64,000 nt of DNA from Variovorax saccharolyticus (GTDB lineage Bacteria; Pseudomonadota; Gammaproteobacteria; Burkholderiales; Burkholderiaceae_C), in the NCBI RefSeq assembly GCF_030316765.1, contig NZ_JASZYT010000003.1, positions 62,001 through 126,000 on the forward strand, in the 5' to 3' direction. Under the pieces are notes generated by a model, which worked only from the letters and a program-made list of their open reading frames with translations, was not told the origin of the DNA and ran no database searches. Shown here piece after piece: positions 44,981-53,976 of the stretch; positions within the stretch are counted from its first letter, which is position 1; the number at the start of each line of letters is the position of its first letter. A program made the position numbers and the translations under genes.

Positions 44981-46332
44981 GCCTGCAACGCCGCCTTCTC
45001 GTCTATCTGCTGGTCTGTGCGCCGCTGGTGTGGTTCGTGGGGCTTTACTTCTCCATCAGCCGCGCACGGCATGAAGTCAACGAGCTCTTCGACACCGAAC
45101 TGATCCGGCTCGCGAGGCAGGTGCAGTCGACACTGGGCCCGACCTATCCTGGCACCGTGTCGCCGCTGCCGCCGGCCCCCGCAGAGGGCAGCAAGGACGC
45201 CGGCGAATCCGATGTGCGCGACCTTGCGGTGGCGGTCTGGGATACGCAGGGCCGCCTGATGATCGCCGACCGCGAAGGCGCCGAACTGCCGCACCGCGCC
45301 GACGCCAGCGGCTTCATCGACCAGGAGATCAACGGCCGGACCTGGCGCGTGTACTACCTGCAGTCCTTCGACGGCAAATGGCTGGTGGCGGCCGGCCAGG
45401 GCACCTACGAGCGCGATGAGCTGGTGTACGGCCTCACGCTCACCCAGGTGGTGCCGTGGCTGCTGCTGCTGCCGATCCTGCTGGCCGTGACGGCCTGGGC
45501 GGTTCGACGCGCGCTGTCGCCGATGCACCAGCTCACGACCGAGCTCGCGGGCCGCAGCGCCGAAGACCTGCGACCGGTGCCTGGCGACCGGGCGCCTGCC
45601 GAGCTGAAGCCGCTGCTGGGGGCCATGAACGGGCTCTTCGCGCGCATCGAACAGCTGCTGGTGCGCGAACGACGCTTCACGGCCGATGCCGCACACGAGA
45701 TGCGCACCCCGCTGGCGGTGCTGCGCGCCCAGTGGGATGTGGTGCGCCGCTCCGGCAGCGCGGCCGAGCGCGCGGAGGCCGAGGCCAAGCTGGGCGACGG
45801 TCTCGATCGAATGGGCCGGTTGGTGACGCAGATGCTCTCGCTGTCGCGCGTCGAATCGGGCGTGCAGCCTGCGCTCGCGACCGAAGTCCGGTGGCCGCAG
45901 ATCGTCGAGCAGGCCATGAGCGACTGCCTCTCGCTGGCCGAGCGCCGCCGCATCGAACTGGCCTGCGAATGGCCCCCGCGCGAGACCCACCCCCTGCCGC
46001 TGCTCGGCGACGAGCACCTGCTCACGGTGATGTTGCGCAACCTGCTGGACAACGCGGTTCGCTATGCGCCCACGGGCACGACCGTGCTGCTGCGCTTCGG
46101 CGGCGAGCACCTCGAACTCGACAACGATGGGCCGCCGCTCTCGCCCGAGCAGCTGGCACGCCTGGGCGAGCGCTTCTATCGGCCTGCTGGACAGAAAGAA
46201 GGCGGCAGCGGGCTTGGCGTGTCGATCGTCCGACGCATCGCAGAACTGCATGGGCTCGAACTGATCTTCGGCACCGGCTCGAACGGCCAGGGCGTCAGGG
46301 TGACGCTGCAGTTCGACGCCGCCCACCGCTGA
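44977..46332 (+). CDS. Two-component sensor histidine kinase (GTG start)
   Basis: A 451-aa kinase: an N-terminal helix ('LLVYLLVCAPLVWFVGLYF'), a periplasmic sensor of about 130 residues ('FIDQEINGRTWRVYYLQSFD'), a second helix 'LTQVVPWLLLLPILLAVTAW' and HAMP-like residues. The H-box is 'RERRFTADAAHEMRTPLAVL' near residue 235. The N-box is 'LRNLLDNAVRYAPTG' and the G-box 'GGSGLGVSIVRRIAEL'. The GTG at 44977 overlaps the response-regulator stop as GTGA. The sensed signal is unknown. Confidence 0.9.
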   Translation: MSLQRRLLVYLLVCAPLVWFVGLYFSISRARHEVNELFDTELIRLARQVQSTLGPTYPGTVSPLPPAPAEGSKDAGESDVRDLAVAVWDTQGRLMIADREGAELPHRADASGFIDQEINGRTWRVYYLQSFDGKWLVAAGQGTYERDELVYGLTLTQVVPWLLLLPILLAVTAWAVRRALSPMHQLTTELAGRSAEDLRPVPGDRAPAELKPLLGAMNGLFARIEQLLVRERRFTADAAHEMRTPLAVLRAQWDVVRRSGSAAERAEAEAKLGDGLDRMGRLVTQMLSLSRVESGVQPALATEVRWPQIVEQAMSDCLSLAERRRIELACEWPPRETHPLPLLGDEHLLTVMLRNLLDNAVRYAPTGTTVLLRFGGEHLELDNDGPPLSPEQLARLGERFYRPAGQKEGGSGLGVSIVRRIAELHGLELIFGTGSNGQGVRVTLQFDAAHR

Positions 46333-46353
46333 GTCCGGATCGCCCTTGCGCGG

Positions 46354-47055
46354 CTACCTGGCCTTGACCTTCTCCATCAGCGCGCGGATCTCCTCGCGCC
46401 GTCCGGCGTCCGCCACCTGGCGGCCAGGCCGGGGTGGCGCCTGCAGTGCACGTTCGAGATAGGGCAAGGGCTGCTCGGGCTGCTTGGTCTCGAACAGGTA
46501 GTCGGCGTAGAAGAAGTTCGGATCGATGCCCTTGGGATTGAGCGCCAGCGCGGTCTGCAGCAGCTCTTTCGCCTTGGCCTTGTCGCCGAAGCCCACCGGC
46601 CATCCCGGCACCTTGTAGTAGAGGACGCCCAGGCTGTTGTAGGCCGAGCCGTCGAGCACCTTGCCGTTGATTGCGATCGCCTGTTCATAGAGTCCCTTGG
46701 CCTGTTTCACGAGCCCGAGCGCGCCGAGCCCGCCCTTCTCGCCAGCCCAGGAGCTCACGATGATGCCTTCCCAGACCAGCGGCTCGGCGCGATCGGGATA
46801 GGTCTCGCTGACCTTGCGGGCCTTGGCGGCCAAGGTCTCGAAACGCTTCTCCCGCTCGGCCTGCGGCGTCTGGTAGCGGATCACCTCCCACTCGTGCTGG
46901 AGTTCGGCGACGGACTCATCGACGCCGGCGGCATGCGCCGCCTTCGGCATCAGCACAACGAGCGAAGCGGCGACAGCCAGGCCTGTCAGCCATTGGCGCC
47001 GCGGCATCGGCGTGCTCGACGAGTGGGCAGCGCAAGCAAATGCAGTACGGGTCAT
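46354..47055 (-). CDS. Exported TPR-like protein
   Basis: A 233-aa protein with an export signal around 'MPRRQWLTGLAVAASLVVLM' (an RR motif suggests Tat, although with only moderate hydrophobicity) ending AAHAA. The mature part has tetratricopeptide-like helices: 'KQAKGLYEQAIAINGKVLDG', 'KAKELLQTALALNPKGIDPN' and 'QPLPYLERALQAPPRPGR'. The start at 47055 has AAGGA six bases upstream; MPRRQW at 47007 is the alternative. It sits 17 bases downstream of the SDR gene on the same strand, so it may be part of that operon. Confidence 0.72.
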   Translation of the reverse strand: MTRTAFACAAHSSSTPMPRRQWLTGLAVAASLVVLMPKAAHAAGVDESVAELQHEWEVIRYQTPQAEREKRFETLAAKARKVSETYPDRAEPLVWEGIIVSSWAGEKGGLGALGLVKQAKGLYEQAIAINGKVLDGSAYNSLGVLYYKVPGWPVGFGDKAKAKELLQTALALNPKGIDPNFFYADYLFETKQPEQPLPYLERALQAPPRPGRQVADAGRREEIRALMEKVKAR

Positions 47056-47072
47056 CTGTCGTCCTTGGTTTT

Positions 47073-47957
47073 CTAGAGGGTGCTGTGTTGCAGCGAATGG
47101 GAGTCGTTGATGGCGGTCGGCCCCACGACTTCAGGGCATTCGAGGCTTGGCGGCGCCGGCAGAGCGGGCGGCGGCAAGCTGCGGCGGTGCTTGGCGAATG
47201 CGCCATCCAGCAGGCCCGGCGCCAAGCCGTTGAGCCCCACCGCGAACTTCTCGGGGAAACCCAGGAAGCGCTCCGGAGCGCCGCTCACGAGCAGTTCCAG
47301 CAGCGCTTCGGCGACGACATCCGGCCGGTCCATCACCGTGCCGGTGGCTTCGTTGTAGGCTTCGACCGCACCGCTGTTGAACGCCGTGCGCGTGCTGCGC
47401 GCCCCCAGGTACTGCACGCGGACGCGGGTGTCGCCCAGTTCCCGGCGCAGCGATTCGGCGAAGCCACGCAAGCCGAACTTGCTCGCGCTGTACACGCTGA
47501 AGCCCGGAAGGCCGAGCCGCCCGAGCACCGAGCCGAGACAGATGACCTGTGCCTGGGGAAGGCTTCGAAGATGCGGCAGCAAGGCCTGGGTCAGCAGCAT
47601 GGGCACCAGCAGGTTGAGATGCAGGACCTGCGCCATGTCGGTCGCGCCGATCGACTCGAGTCGCCCGAACGCCGGCACACCGGCGCCGTGCACGACCACG
47701 TTGCAACCCCAGCTGGCCGCCACTTCGGCAATGCCGGCGAGGCTCGCGGTGCGTGTCAGGTCGGCCGCATACCACTCGACCTGCAGCCGCGGCACGTTGC
47801 ACTCGCGAACCAGCGTCCGGGCCTGCGCTGCGAGCCGCGCAGGCGAACGGCCGACCAGCATCACCGACGCGCCGTTCGTCATCAACCGCATCGCGGCGGC
47901 CTGGCCGATCCCGCCGCTGGCACCCGTCAGCAGGACACGCGCTTCGCTGTGCTTCAC
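47073..47957 (-). CDS. Short-chain dehydrogenase/reductase of the hemolysin-ligase cassette
   Basis: A 294-aa SDR. The cofactor motif is 'VLLTGASGGIGQAAAMRLM' near residue 9, a Ser precedes, and the catalytic YxxxK is in 'GFSVYSASKFGLRGFAESLR' near residue 155. 'QVICLGSVLGRLGLPGF' also fits. It is likely an NAD(P)-dependent ketone or aldehyde reductase. Its ATG overlaps the stop of the heme-oxygenase-like gene (ATGA), so the two enzymes are coupled and probably act in one pathway. Confidence 0.86.
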   Translation of the reverse strand: MKHSEARVLLTGASGGIGQAAAMRLMTNGASVMLVGRSPARLAAQARTLVRECNVPRLQVEWYAADLTRTASLAGIAEVAASWGCNVVVHGAGVPAFGRLESIGATDMAQVLHLNLLVPMLLTQALLPHLRSLPQAQVICLGSVLGRLGLPGFSVYSASKFGLRGFAESLRRELGDTRVRVQYLGARSTRTAFNSGAVEAYNEATGTVMDRPDVVAEALLELLVSGAPERFLGFPEKFAVGLNGLAPGLLDGAFAKHRRSLPPPALPAPPSLECPEVVGPTAINDSHSLQHSTL

Positions 47958-48658
47958 GCGTTGACTCCCTTGGCCGCCGCGGCGGAAGTCACCGGGCCGA
48001 GGTTCGACTGCGGCAACGGCAGGCTTCGAAACACATCGCCGTAGAGCCGGAAGAAGGCGCGCGCCGCGTGCACGATGTCGGCCTGATCGTCAGGGTTCTC
48101 GACCTGATCCATCAACAGCGCGAAATGCGCCGTGTGCTCCTGGTCGAGCGTGCCATGCGAGCGCAGATAGCTGAAGGCCGCGTCGGGCAGCTGCAAGGGC
48201 TTCTGGATCTGGTCGGCGGCCAGCAGGGCCAGCGATACGCTGGTGCCTTCGAGCACATGGACCATGCCGAAAAAGCCGAGCGGGTTGCGGCGCGCGATGG
48301 TGTCATAGGCATAGGCCACCATGACCTCCGTGGCATGGCCCGGGGTGCCTTGACGCACCGCCTCGGCATCGCCGCCGCAGGCCCGGATGTCGTCGAGGAT
48401 CCACTCGTCGTGGCCCTGCTCTTCTTCGATGTACTCGTCGAGCGGGCCACGCAGCCAGTCATTGCGCGGCGGCAGCGCCGCCTTGCAGGCACGCAGCAGA
48501 GGCACCGTGTGGCGCACATGATGGTAGGCCTCGCGCAGGAAGGCCAGGTAGCTCGGCAGCGACACTTCTCCGCGCAGGCAGCCCTGGATGATGGGAGTGC
48601 CGAGCAAGCCCATGCGGGCATCGGCGGTCTGTTCGATCAGTCGGGCATGGAAACTCAT
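47954..48658 (-). CDS. Heme-oxygenase-like (TenA-like) metalloenzyme
   Basis: A 234-aa all-helical protein. 'YIEEEQGHDEWILDDIRACG' near residue 75 and 'GTLDQEHTAHFALLMDQVE' near residue 168 supply Glu/His/Asp residues of the kind that bind two irons in heme-oxygenase-like diiron oxidases such as UndA. 'FFGMVHVLEGTSVSLALLAA' lies between. Whether it is a diiron oxidase or another TenA-like enzyme is not decided. It sits between a ligase and an SDR, suggesting oxidation of a carboxylic-acid-derived or amine intermediate. Confidence 0.75.
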   Translation of the reverse strand: MSFHARLIEQTADARMGLLGTPIIQGCLRGEVSLPSYLAFLREAYHHVRHTVPLLRACKAALPPRNDWLRGPLDEYIEEEQGHDEWILDDIRACGGDAEAVRQGTPGHATEVMVAYAYDTIARRNPLGFFGMVHVLEGTSVSLALLAADQIQKPLQLPDAAFSYLRSHGTLDQEHTAHFALLMDQVENPDDQADIVHAARAFFRLYGDVFRSLPLPQSNLGPVTSAAAAKGVNA

Positions 48659-48681
48659 GGGGGCTCCGGGTGTCTGTGGGG

Positions 48682-50128
48682 TCAGGCTGCGGTCGCGCCC
48701 AGGGCGTCGGGGTGACGTTGCAGGATGGCTGCGCGCTGCGGCCGGCCGTTGGCCGTTGCCATGCCGGCCTCGGCGTTGAAGTCAGCCCGCGCACGCACCC
48801 AGCACAGCACGCGGGCGTAGTCGGGCAGCGTGGCGTTGGCCGCATCCACCGCGGCCTGCAAGTCCGCGTCGGGGGCGTCGCTCCGCACCGGCCAGAGCAC
48901 CGCACCCAGCGCCGGCTGCGCGTCGCCGAAGACAACCGCCTGCGCCACGGCGCTCTCGCTGCGCAGCGCGGTCTCGACCCACTCGGGCGAGACATTGCGG
49001 CCGAAGGCCGTGATCAGCAGGTTCTTCTTGCGGCCGCCGATGTGCAGGAAGCCCTCGGCATCCAACTCGCCGAGGTCGCCCGTGGGCCACCATGCGGGCG
49101 GTGCGGTGCGGTCGCCGAGATAGCCGCCGAACAGGCTCCCCCGGACCTCGATCTCGCCGTCGGCGGCAACCCGCAGCTCGGCATGCGGGAGGGCGCCGTC
49201 CGGCGCTGCCCGGGCGGTCGGCGCCCGGCAGGTTGAGGGTCTGCACCGAGGCCCCTTCGGACAGGCCATAGCCTTCGTATGCCGGGATGCCAAGCGCCCG
49301 CGCAGCCTGGATCAGCTTGACGCCGACCGCCGCGCCCCCCACGGCCACCAGCTTCAGAGAATCGGGCGCACGCTGGCCGCTCTGCATCAGGTAGCCGGCC
49401 CAGACCCGCAGCATCTGCGGCAGCAGAATGACGCTGTGCGGCCGCTGCGCCACGACCACCGCATGGAAGCGGGCCGCATCGAAGCTCGACGAGCCACCCA
49501 GGCCCAACTGCTGAAGCGGCAGCGTCACGCAGGTCGCTCCCCGCAGCAGCGGCGCCATCAAGCCCGCGATGTTCTCGAGCAGCACCGCGAAAGGCAGCGC
49601 ACACAGATGGCGGCGAATGTCCAGGGGCTCCATCGCCTGCACCAGCCCCTGGGCCACCTTGCGCATGACGTCGGCGTCCAGGCACACGCCCTTGGGCGTG
49701 CCGGTGGTGCCTGACGTAAACGTGATCTTGGCGGTACCCGCAGGCATCGGCGGTGCCGCCGCCGGAAGACGCAGCGTCGACAGCGCCTGCCCGGCGACCG
49801 TGCATTCCGAGGCCGGTGCCTGCGGCCAGCGGGCGGAGACGGCGGGCAGTGTCAGCACGGTGTCGGCGCCGGCGGCGCCGAGCGCGTGGCCGATCTGCTC
49901 AGGCGAAAAAAACACCGGCAGCGGAACATGCACCACGCCGGCCTGCGAGGCGGCCAGGTCGGCCACCAGCCAGGCCGGCGAGTTGTCCAGCAGGGTGGCG
50001 AACACACGCGTGCCCTGCGCCTGCAGGCGGCCCGCAAGCAGGGCCACTTCATCATCGAGTTCGGCGTAGGTCCAGCGGCGCTGTCCATCGTCGATCGCTA
50101 CGACGCCGGCTTCGGCGGCCGTCGTCAT
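48682..50128 (-). pseudogene. AMP-dependent acyl/aryl ligase, frameshifted near 49,200
   Basis: Starts MTTAAEAGVVAIDDGQRRWT; the ANL signature 'KITFTSGTTGTPKGVCLDAD' lies near residue 157, with 'LLPQMLRVWAGYLMQSG' and 'AYEGYGLSEGASVQTLNLPG' further on. After 'ADRPGSAG' the frame is lost; the neighbouring frame resumes at 'ALPHAELRVAADGEIEVRGS' and carries 'YLGDRTAPPAWWPTGDLGEL', 'GGRKKNLLITAFGRNVSPEW' and a C-terminal domain to the stop at 48682-48684. The cause is one extra base within about 49,193-49,203. The combined length (about 480 aa) is normal for an ANL ligase. Either a recent mutation or a sequence error. Confidence 0.82.
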
Positions 50129-50775
50129 TCGCCCGCTCCCGAGCCGCTCGGCCTGCGCCCGCCATGGCGCCGCAGGGCCCGTCTCAAGTGCCCCGCCAGC
50201 ACCACGGGCTGGTGCTCGTAGTAGCTTCCCCAGTGGCCGGCCTCGTCGCCCAGTGCGGCCGGGTCGGCAGCTCCCAGCGTCAGCGGCACGATCCCGAGCC
50301 GCAGCAGCATCTTGCGCAACTCCTGCGTGACCGTGCCCACCACCCATTCGAAGCCTTCGCCGGCGAGATAGGGCGCCAGCAACTGGATCAGACGCCGGCC
50401 TTCGCCGCTGCGACTGGCTGCAAGATGACCCACTTCGGCGATGCGCTCGCGCGCAGGCCGCGCGCCGGCATGCGCGGCGAGCAGCGCGTCGACCGGTGCG
50501 GGAAGATAGCGCTCGAGAAACAGTCGATCGCTGCCGGCATTCCGATAGCCGGCAGCCGCGAGCAATTCGCCGTTCTCGCGCAGACCGACCAATACCGGCG
50601 CGAAGTGCGGGACCTGGGCGTCATAACGGCGCTCGTAAATCTCGCGAATGAAATCCTCGACCGCGTTCCGGCGCGGGTCCGACGGACCATGAGCCGTGAG
50701 TTCGACAACGGTCGGGGTGGCGATTCCACCCGGCGAAGGGTCCGCGTGAGCGCGTGACGACAAGGACATGAACAT
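50125..50775 (-). CDS. Thermostable-hemolysin family (GNAT-like) protein
   Basis: A 216-aa protein with 'AVEDFIREIYERRYDAQVPH' near residue 38, 'PVLVGLRENGELLAAAGYRN' near residue 60, 'RERIAEVGHLAASRSGEGRR' near residue 108 and 'GEGFEWVVGTVTQELRKMLL' near residue 137. These match the T_hemolysin family, which has an acyltransferase-like fold, so it could be an acyltransferase rather than a toxin. It is first in a coupled run: its stop overlaps the ligase start (ATGA). No signal peptide is seen, which also argues against a classical secreted hemolysin. Confidence 0.78.
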   Translation of the reverse strand: MFMSLSSRAHADPSPGGIATPTVVELTAHGPSDPRRNAVEDFIREIYERRYDAQVPHFAPVLVGLRENGELLAAAGYRNAGSDRLFLERYLPAPVDALLAAHAGARPARERIAEVGHLAASRSGEGRRLIQLLAPYLAGEGFEWVVGTVTQELRKMLLRLGIVPLTLGAADPAALGDEAGHWGSYYEHQPVVLAGHLRRALRRHGGRRPSGSGAGE

Positions 50776-50914
50776 GCACTTCCTCGGAACGTCCGCGGCA
50801 ATCGGCGGACAGATCAGCGAGTGGATGCTCGGGCTTTCGGATTAACGGCAGATTAAGGCGCTCGCATGCCTCGCTCGTACCCTGTCCTTGGACCTTGACT
50901 TCATGGCAAGAATG

Positions 50915-50955
50915 AAAAAAGCCGTTGCAAGTCAGTGACTGGCAACGGCTTTTCT
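50915..50955 (-). terminator. Bidirectional rho-independent terminator after the tRNA operon
   Basis: AAAAAAGCCGTTGC is followed by a 12-base loop and then GCAACGGCTTTTCT, so that either strand ends in a T run. It lies just after the tRNA-Asp gene in the direction of tRNA transcription and separates the tRNA unit from the hemolysin-family gene. Confidence 0.8.
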
Positions 50956-50961
50956 GCTTTC

Positions 50962-51038
50962 TGGCGGAGTGGACGGGACTCGAACCCGCGACCCCCGGCG
51001 TGACAGGCCGGTATTCTAACCAACTGAACTACCACTCC
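50962..51038 (-). tRNA. tRNA-Asp (GTC)
   Basis: The minus strand gives GGAGTGGTAGTTCAGTTGG at the 5' end, the anticodon stem-loop CCGGC-CTGTCAC-GCCGG with anticodon GTC, the T-loop GGTTCGAGTCC, and CCACTCCGCCA with encoded CCA. All arms pair. It is last of three tRNAs in a row. Confidence 0.97.
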
Positions 51039-51109
51039 TGGTAGACAACGTTCACTCCAAAATGGAGCCAAGTGCTGCGACTTGTGCCTGCTTCACCTTG
51101 CAGTGAAAC

Positions 51110-51185
51110 TGGCGACCCTACGGGGATTCGAACCCCGGTAGCCACCGTGAAAGGGTGGTGTCCTAGGCCTCTAGACGATAGGGTC
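51110..51185 (-). tRNA. tRNA-Glu (TTC)
   Basis: The minus strand begins GACCCTATCGTCTAGAGG. The anticodon stem-loop is CCACC-CTTTCAC-GGTGG with anticodon TTC, the T-arm is CGGGGTTCGAATCCCCG, and the encoded CCA is present. It is close to gltX, whose enzyme charges it. Confidence 0.97.
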
Positions 51186-51249
51186 AAAACCTTAGGAACC
51201 GCGCTGCGATCAGCGCTTGTTACTTCAAACCTTCAACTCGACACCATGT

Positions 51250-51325
<76 letters not shown>

Positions 51326-51343
51326 CTGGGTGTCGAGCCTCAA

Positions 51344-51373
51344 ATTATAGCCTGAAAATCAGGCCTCCTTCAA
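51344..51373 (-). promoter_or_regulatory. tRNA-operon promoter inside the gltX end
   Basis: On the minus strand TTGAAG (51368-51373) and TATAAT (51344-51349) are 18 bases apart; the -10 is perfect. Transcription would begin about 51,337, a dozen bases before tRNA-Ala. The -35 lies inside the last codons of gltX, so the tRNA operon can be transcribed on its own as well as by read-through from gltX. Confidence 0.6.
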
Positions 51374-52747
51374 TCTCTTCAAAATAGTTTCGCGAGAAAA
51401 AAGCGCGAGTACCGAATCGAGAGAAGGCGTCTGCGGCGTGCCCATCACGAGCACTCGCACCGGCATGGCTAATGCCGGCATCTTGAGACCTTGCGCAACC
51501 AGCACTTCCTTGATGGCTGATGCGATCGCTGCCTTGTCCCAAGCGACGCCCGATAGTTTATCCGCAAGTTCGGCGATTGCCGGGCGCACCGCAGCAGAAA
51601 TATGCTGTTCGCGATCGGCATCGCTCACGGTCACGTCGGCATAGAACGCAGCAGCCCAACCGGCCAGTGCCACGGTCGTGTCGCAGCGGTCCTTGAAGAG
51701 GCCGCAGATCGCAGGCAGGCGCTCATCGGCAGTGATGCCGCGCTTGTGCAGCTGCGCGGCCACCAGCGGCGCCAACGCATCGTCGGCCATCGCCTTCAGG
51801 TGCTGCGCATTGACCCAACGCAGCTTGGTCTCGTCGAACTGCGCCGCGCTGCGGCCCAGGTGATCGAGGTTGAACCACTCGACGAACTGGGCGCGCGAGA
51901 AGATCTCGTCATCGCCGTGGCTCCAGCCCAGGCGCGCGAGGTAGTTCACCATCGCCTCGGGCAGGAAGCCCTCGTCGCGGAACTGCGTCACGGGCTTGGC
52001 GCCATTGCGCTTGCTCATCTTCTCGCCCTGCTCGTTGAGCACGGTGGGCAGGTGCGCATACACCGGCGGCTCCTTGCCGAGCGCACGGAAGATGTTGATC
52101 TGGCGCGGCGTGTTGTTGACGTGGTCGTCGCCGCGGATCACGTGCGTGATCGCCATGTCGATGTCGTCGACCACGACGCAGAAGTTGTAGGTCGGCGTGC
52201 CGTCGGGCCGCGCGATCACGAGGTCGTCGAGTTCGTCGTTGCCGATCTCGATGCGGCCCTTGACCTTGTCGTCCCAGGCCACCGCGCCGCCCTGCGGATT
52301 GCGGAAGCGCAGCACCGGCTGCACGCCCTCGGGCACCGGCGGCAAGGTCTTGCCCGGCTCGGGCCGCCAGGTGCCGTCGTAGCGCGGCTTCTCCTTTGCG
52401 GCCATCTGCTTCTCGCGCAGCGCATCGAGTTCGGCCATGCTCATGTAGCAGGGGTAGACCAGGTTCGCTGCCTGCATCTCGGCCAGCACCGCCTTGTAGC
52501 GGTCCATGCGCTGCATCTGATAGAACGGGCCCTCGTCGTGGTCGAGGCCCAGCCACTGCATGCCTTCGAGGATCACGTCGACCGCGGCCTGCGTCGAACG
52601 CTCGACGTCGGTGTCCTCGATGCGCAGGATGAAGTCGCCGCCGGTCGAGCGCGCGAAGGCCCACGGATAGAGGGCCGAGCGGATGTTTCCGAGGTGGATG
52701 AATCCGGTCGGGGACGGTGCGAAACGGGTGCGGGTCTTCTGTGTCAT
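51359..52747 (-). CDS. gltX: Glutamate--tRNA ligase
   Basis: A 462-aa class I aminoacyl-tRNA synthetase. The HIGH-type motif is in '[20 protein letters not shown]' (HLGN) and the KMSKS-type in '[20 protein letters not shown]' near residue 245. '[20 protein letters not shown]' is the usual active-site region. It charges tRNA-Glu, whose gene is about 170 bases downstream. The start overlaps the metZ stop (ATGA). A short hairpin sits across its stop codon but lacks a T-rich tail on this strand. Confidence 0.95.
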   Translation of the reverse strand: MTQKTRTRFAPSPTGFIHLGNIRSALYPWAFARSTGGDFILRIEDTDVERSTQAAVDVILEGMQWLGLDHDEGPFYQMQRMDRYKAVLAEMQAANLVYPCYMSMAELDALREKQMAAKEKPRYDGTWRPEPGKTLPPVPEGVQPVLRFRNPQGGAVAWDDKVKGRIEIGNDELDDLVIARPDGTPTYNFCVVVDDIDMAITHVIRGDDHVNNTPRQINIFRALGKEPPVYAHLPTVLNEQGEKMSKRNGAKPVTQFRDEGFLPEAMVNYLARLGWSHGDDEIFSRAQFVEWFNLDHLGRSAAQFDETKLRWVNAQHLKAMADDALAPLVAAQLHKRGITADERLPAICGLFKDRCDTTVALAGWAAAFYADVTVSDADREQHISAAVRPAIAELADKLSGVAWDKAAIASAIKEVLVAQGLKMPALAMPVRVLVMGTPQTPSLDSVLALFSRETILKRLKEA

Positions 52748-53976
52748 GCGAGGGTGCTCAGGCCGCGCAGGAGGTCGGCCTTGATGTCGTCGATATGGTC
52801 CAGGCCCACCGCGACGCGGATCAGGCCCTGGCCGATGCCGGCCGCCTGCCGCTGCGCTTCAGTGAGGCGCCCGTGCGAGGTGGTGGCCGGATGGGTGATG
52901 GTGGTCTTGGTGTCGCCGAGGTTGGCCGTGATGCTCAGCACGCGCGTGCTGTCGATCACATGGAATGCGTTGGTGCGCGAAGCCTCCGGGCCGCTGCCTT
53001 CGACGTCGAAGGACACCACCGCGCCGCCCAGCCCCGACTGCTGGCGCATCGCCAGTTCGTGCTGCGGATGCGAGGCCAGGCCGGGGTAGTACACGCGTGC
53101 CACACCGGGCTGCGTCTCCAGCCATTGCGCCAGCGCCAGTGCGCCGGCGCAGTGCGCCTGCATGCGGATGCCCAGCGTCTCCAGGCCCTTGAGCACGACC
53201 CAGGCGTTGAACGGCGACAGCGCCATGCCGGCGGTGCGCACCACCGGCCCGAACACTTCGTTGACCAGCTTGGCCGAGCCGCAGATCGCGCCGGCCAGCA
53301 CGCGGCCCTGCCCTTCGAGGTACTTGGTGCCCGAATGGATCACGAGGTCGGCGCCGAGTTCGGTCGGCCGCTGCAGCGCCGGCGAACAGAAGCAGTTGTC
53401 GACCGCCAGCAGCGCGCCGGCACCATGCGCGAGATCGGCCAGCGCGCGGATGTCGCAGACGTCGGTCAGCGGATTGGTCGGCGTCTCGGCGAACAGCAGC
53501 TTGGTGGTCGGGCGGATCGCCGCCTTCCATTCGGCGACATCGGTCTGCGAGACAAAGGTGGTCTCGACGCCGAACTTGCCGAACTCGCGGCCGATCAGGT
53601 TCAAGGTGGAGCCGAACACCGAGCGCGAGCACACGACGTGGTCGCCGGCGCGCAGCAGGCCCATGCACATCATGAGGATGGCGCCCATTCCACTCGAGGC
53701 GCCGATCGCGGCCTCGGTGCCTTCGAGCGCGGCCAGGCGCTGCTCGAAGCTGGCGACGGTCGGGTTCGAGGTGCGGGTGTAGGTGAAGCCTTCCTCGGTG
53801 CCGGCGAAGCGGCGCGCCGAGGTCTCGGCGTCGGGCTGCACGAAGCTGCTGGTGAGGAACAGGGCCTCGGAGTTCTCGCCGTACTGGCTGCGCTCGAGCG
53901 CGGTGCGCACCGCGAGCGTGTCGCGGTGCAGGCCGGGGGGCAGGGATCGATCGGTCGTCACGGGCTCACTCGGCAA
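52744..53976 (-). CDS. metZ: O-succinylhomoserine sulfhydrylase
   Basis: A 410-aa PLP enzyme of the Cys/Met metabolism family. The cofactor Lys is in '[20 protein letters not shown]' near residue 210. '[20 protein letters not shown]' and '[20 protein letters not shown]' are typical. It makes homocysteine from O-succinylhomoserine and sulfide (direct sulfhydrylation). MetZ is the usual identity of the family member beside purF in betaproteobacteria. Overlaps the purF end by 11 bases. Confidence 0.9.
   Translation of the reverse strand: MPSEPVTTDRSLPPGLHRDTLAVRTALERSQYGENSEALFLTSSFVQPDAETSARRFAGTEEGFTYTRTSNPTVASFEQRLAALEGTEAAIGASSGMGAILMMCMGLLRAGDHVVCSRSVFGSTLNLIGREFGKFGVETTFVSQTDVAEWKAAIRPTTKLLFAETPTNPLTDVCDIRALADLAHGAGALLAVDNCFCSPALQRPTELGADLVIHSGTKYLEGQGRVLAGAICGSAKLVNEVFGPVVRTAGMALSPFNAWVVLKGLETLGIRMQAHCAGALALAQWLETQPGVARVYYPGLASHPQHELAMRQQSGLGGAVVSFDVEGSGPEASRTNAFHVIDSTRVLSITANLGDTKTTITHPATTSHGRLTEAQRQAAGIGQGLIRVAVGLDHIDDIKADLLRGLSTLA

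Noticed and set aside
51350..51364. A GCCTGA-AAA-TCAGGC hairpin as gltX terminator
   Set aside because: The stem is short, and on the minus strand it is followed by TATAATTTG instead of a T run. It overlaps the tRNA promoter, so the promoter reading is preferred.
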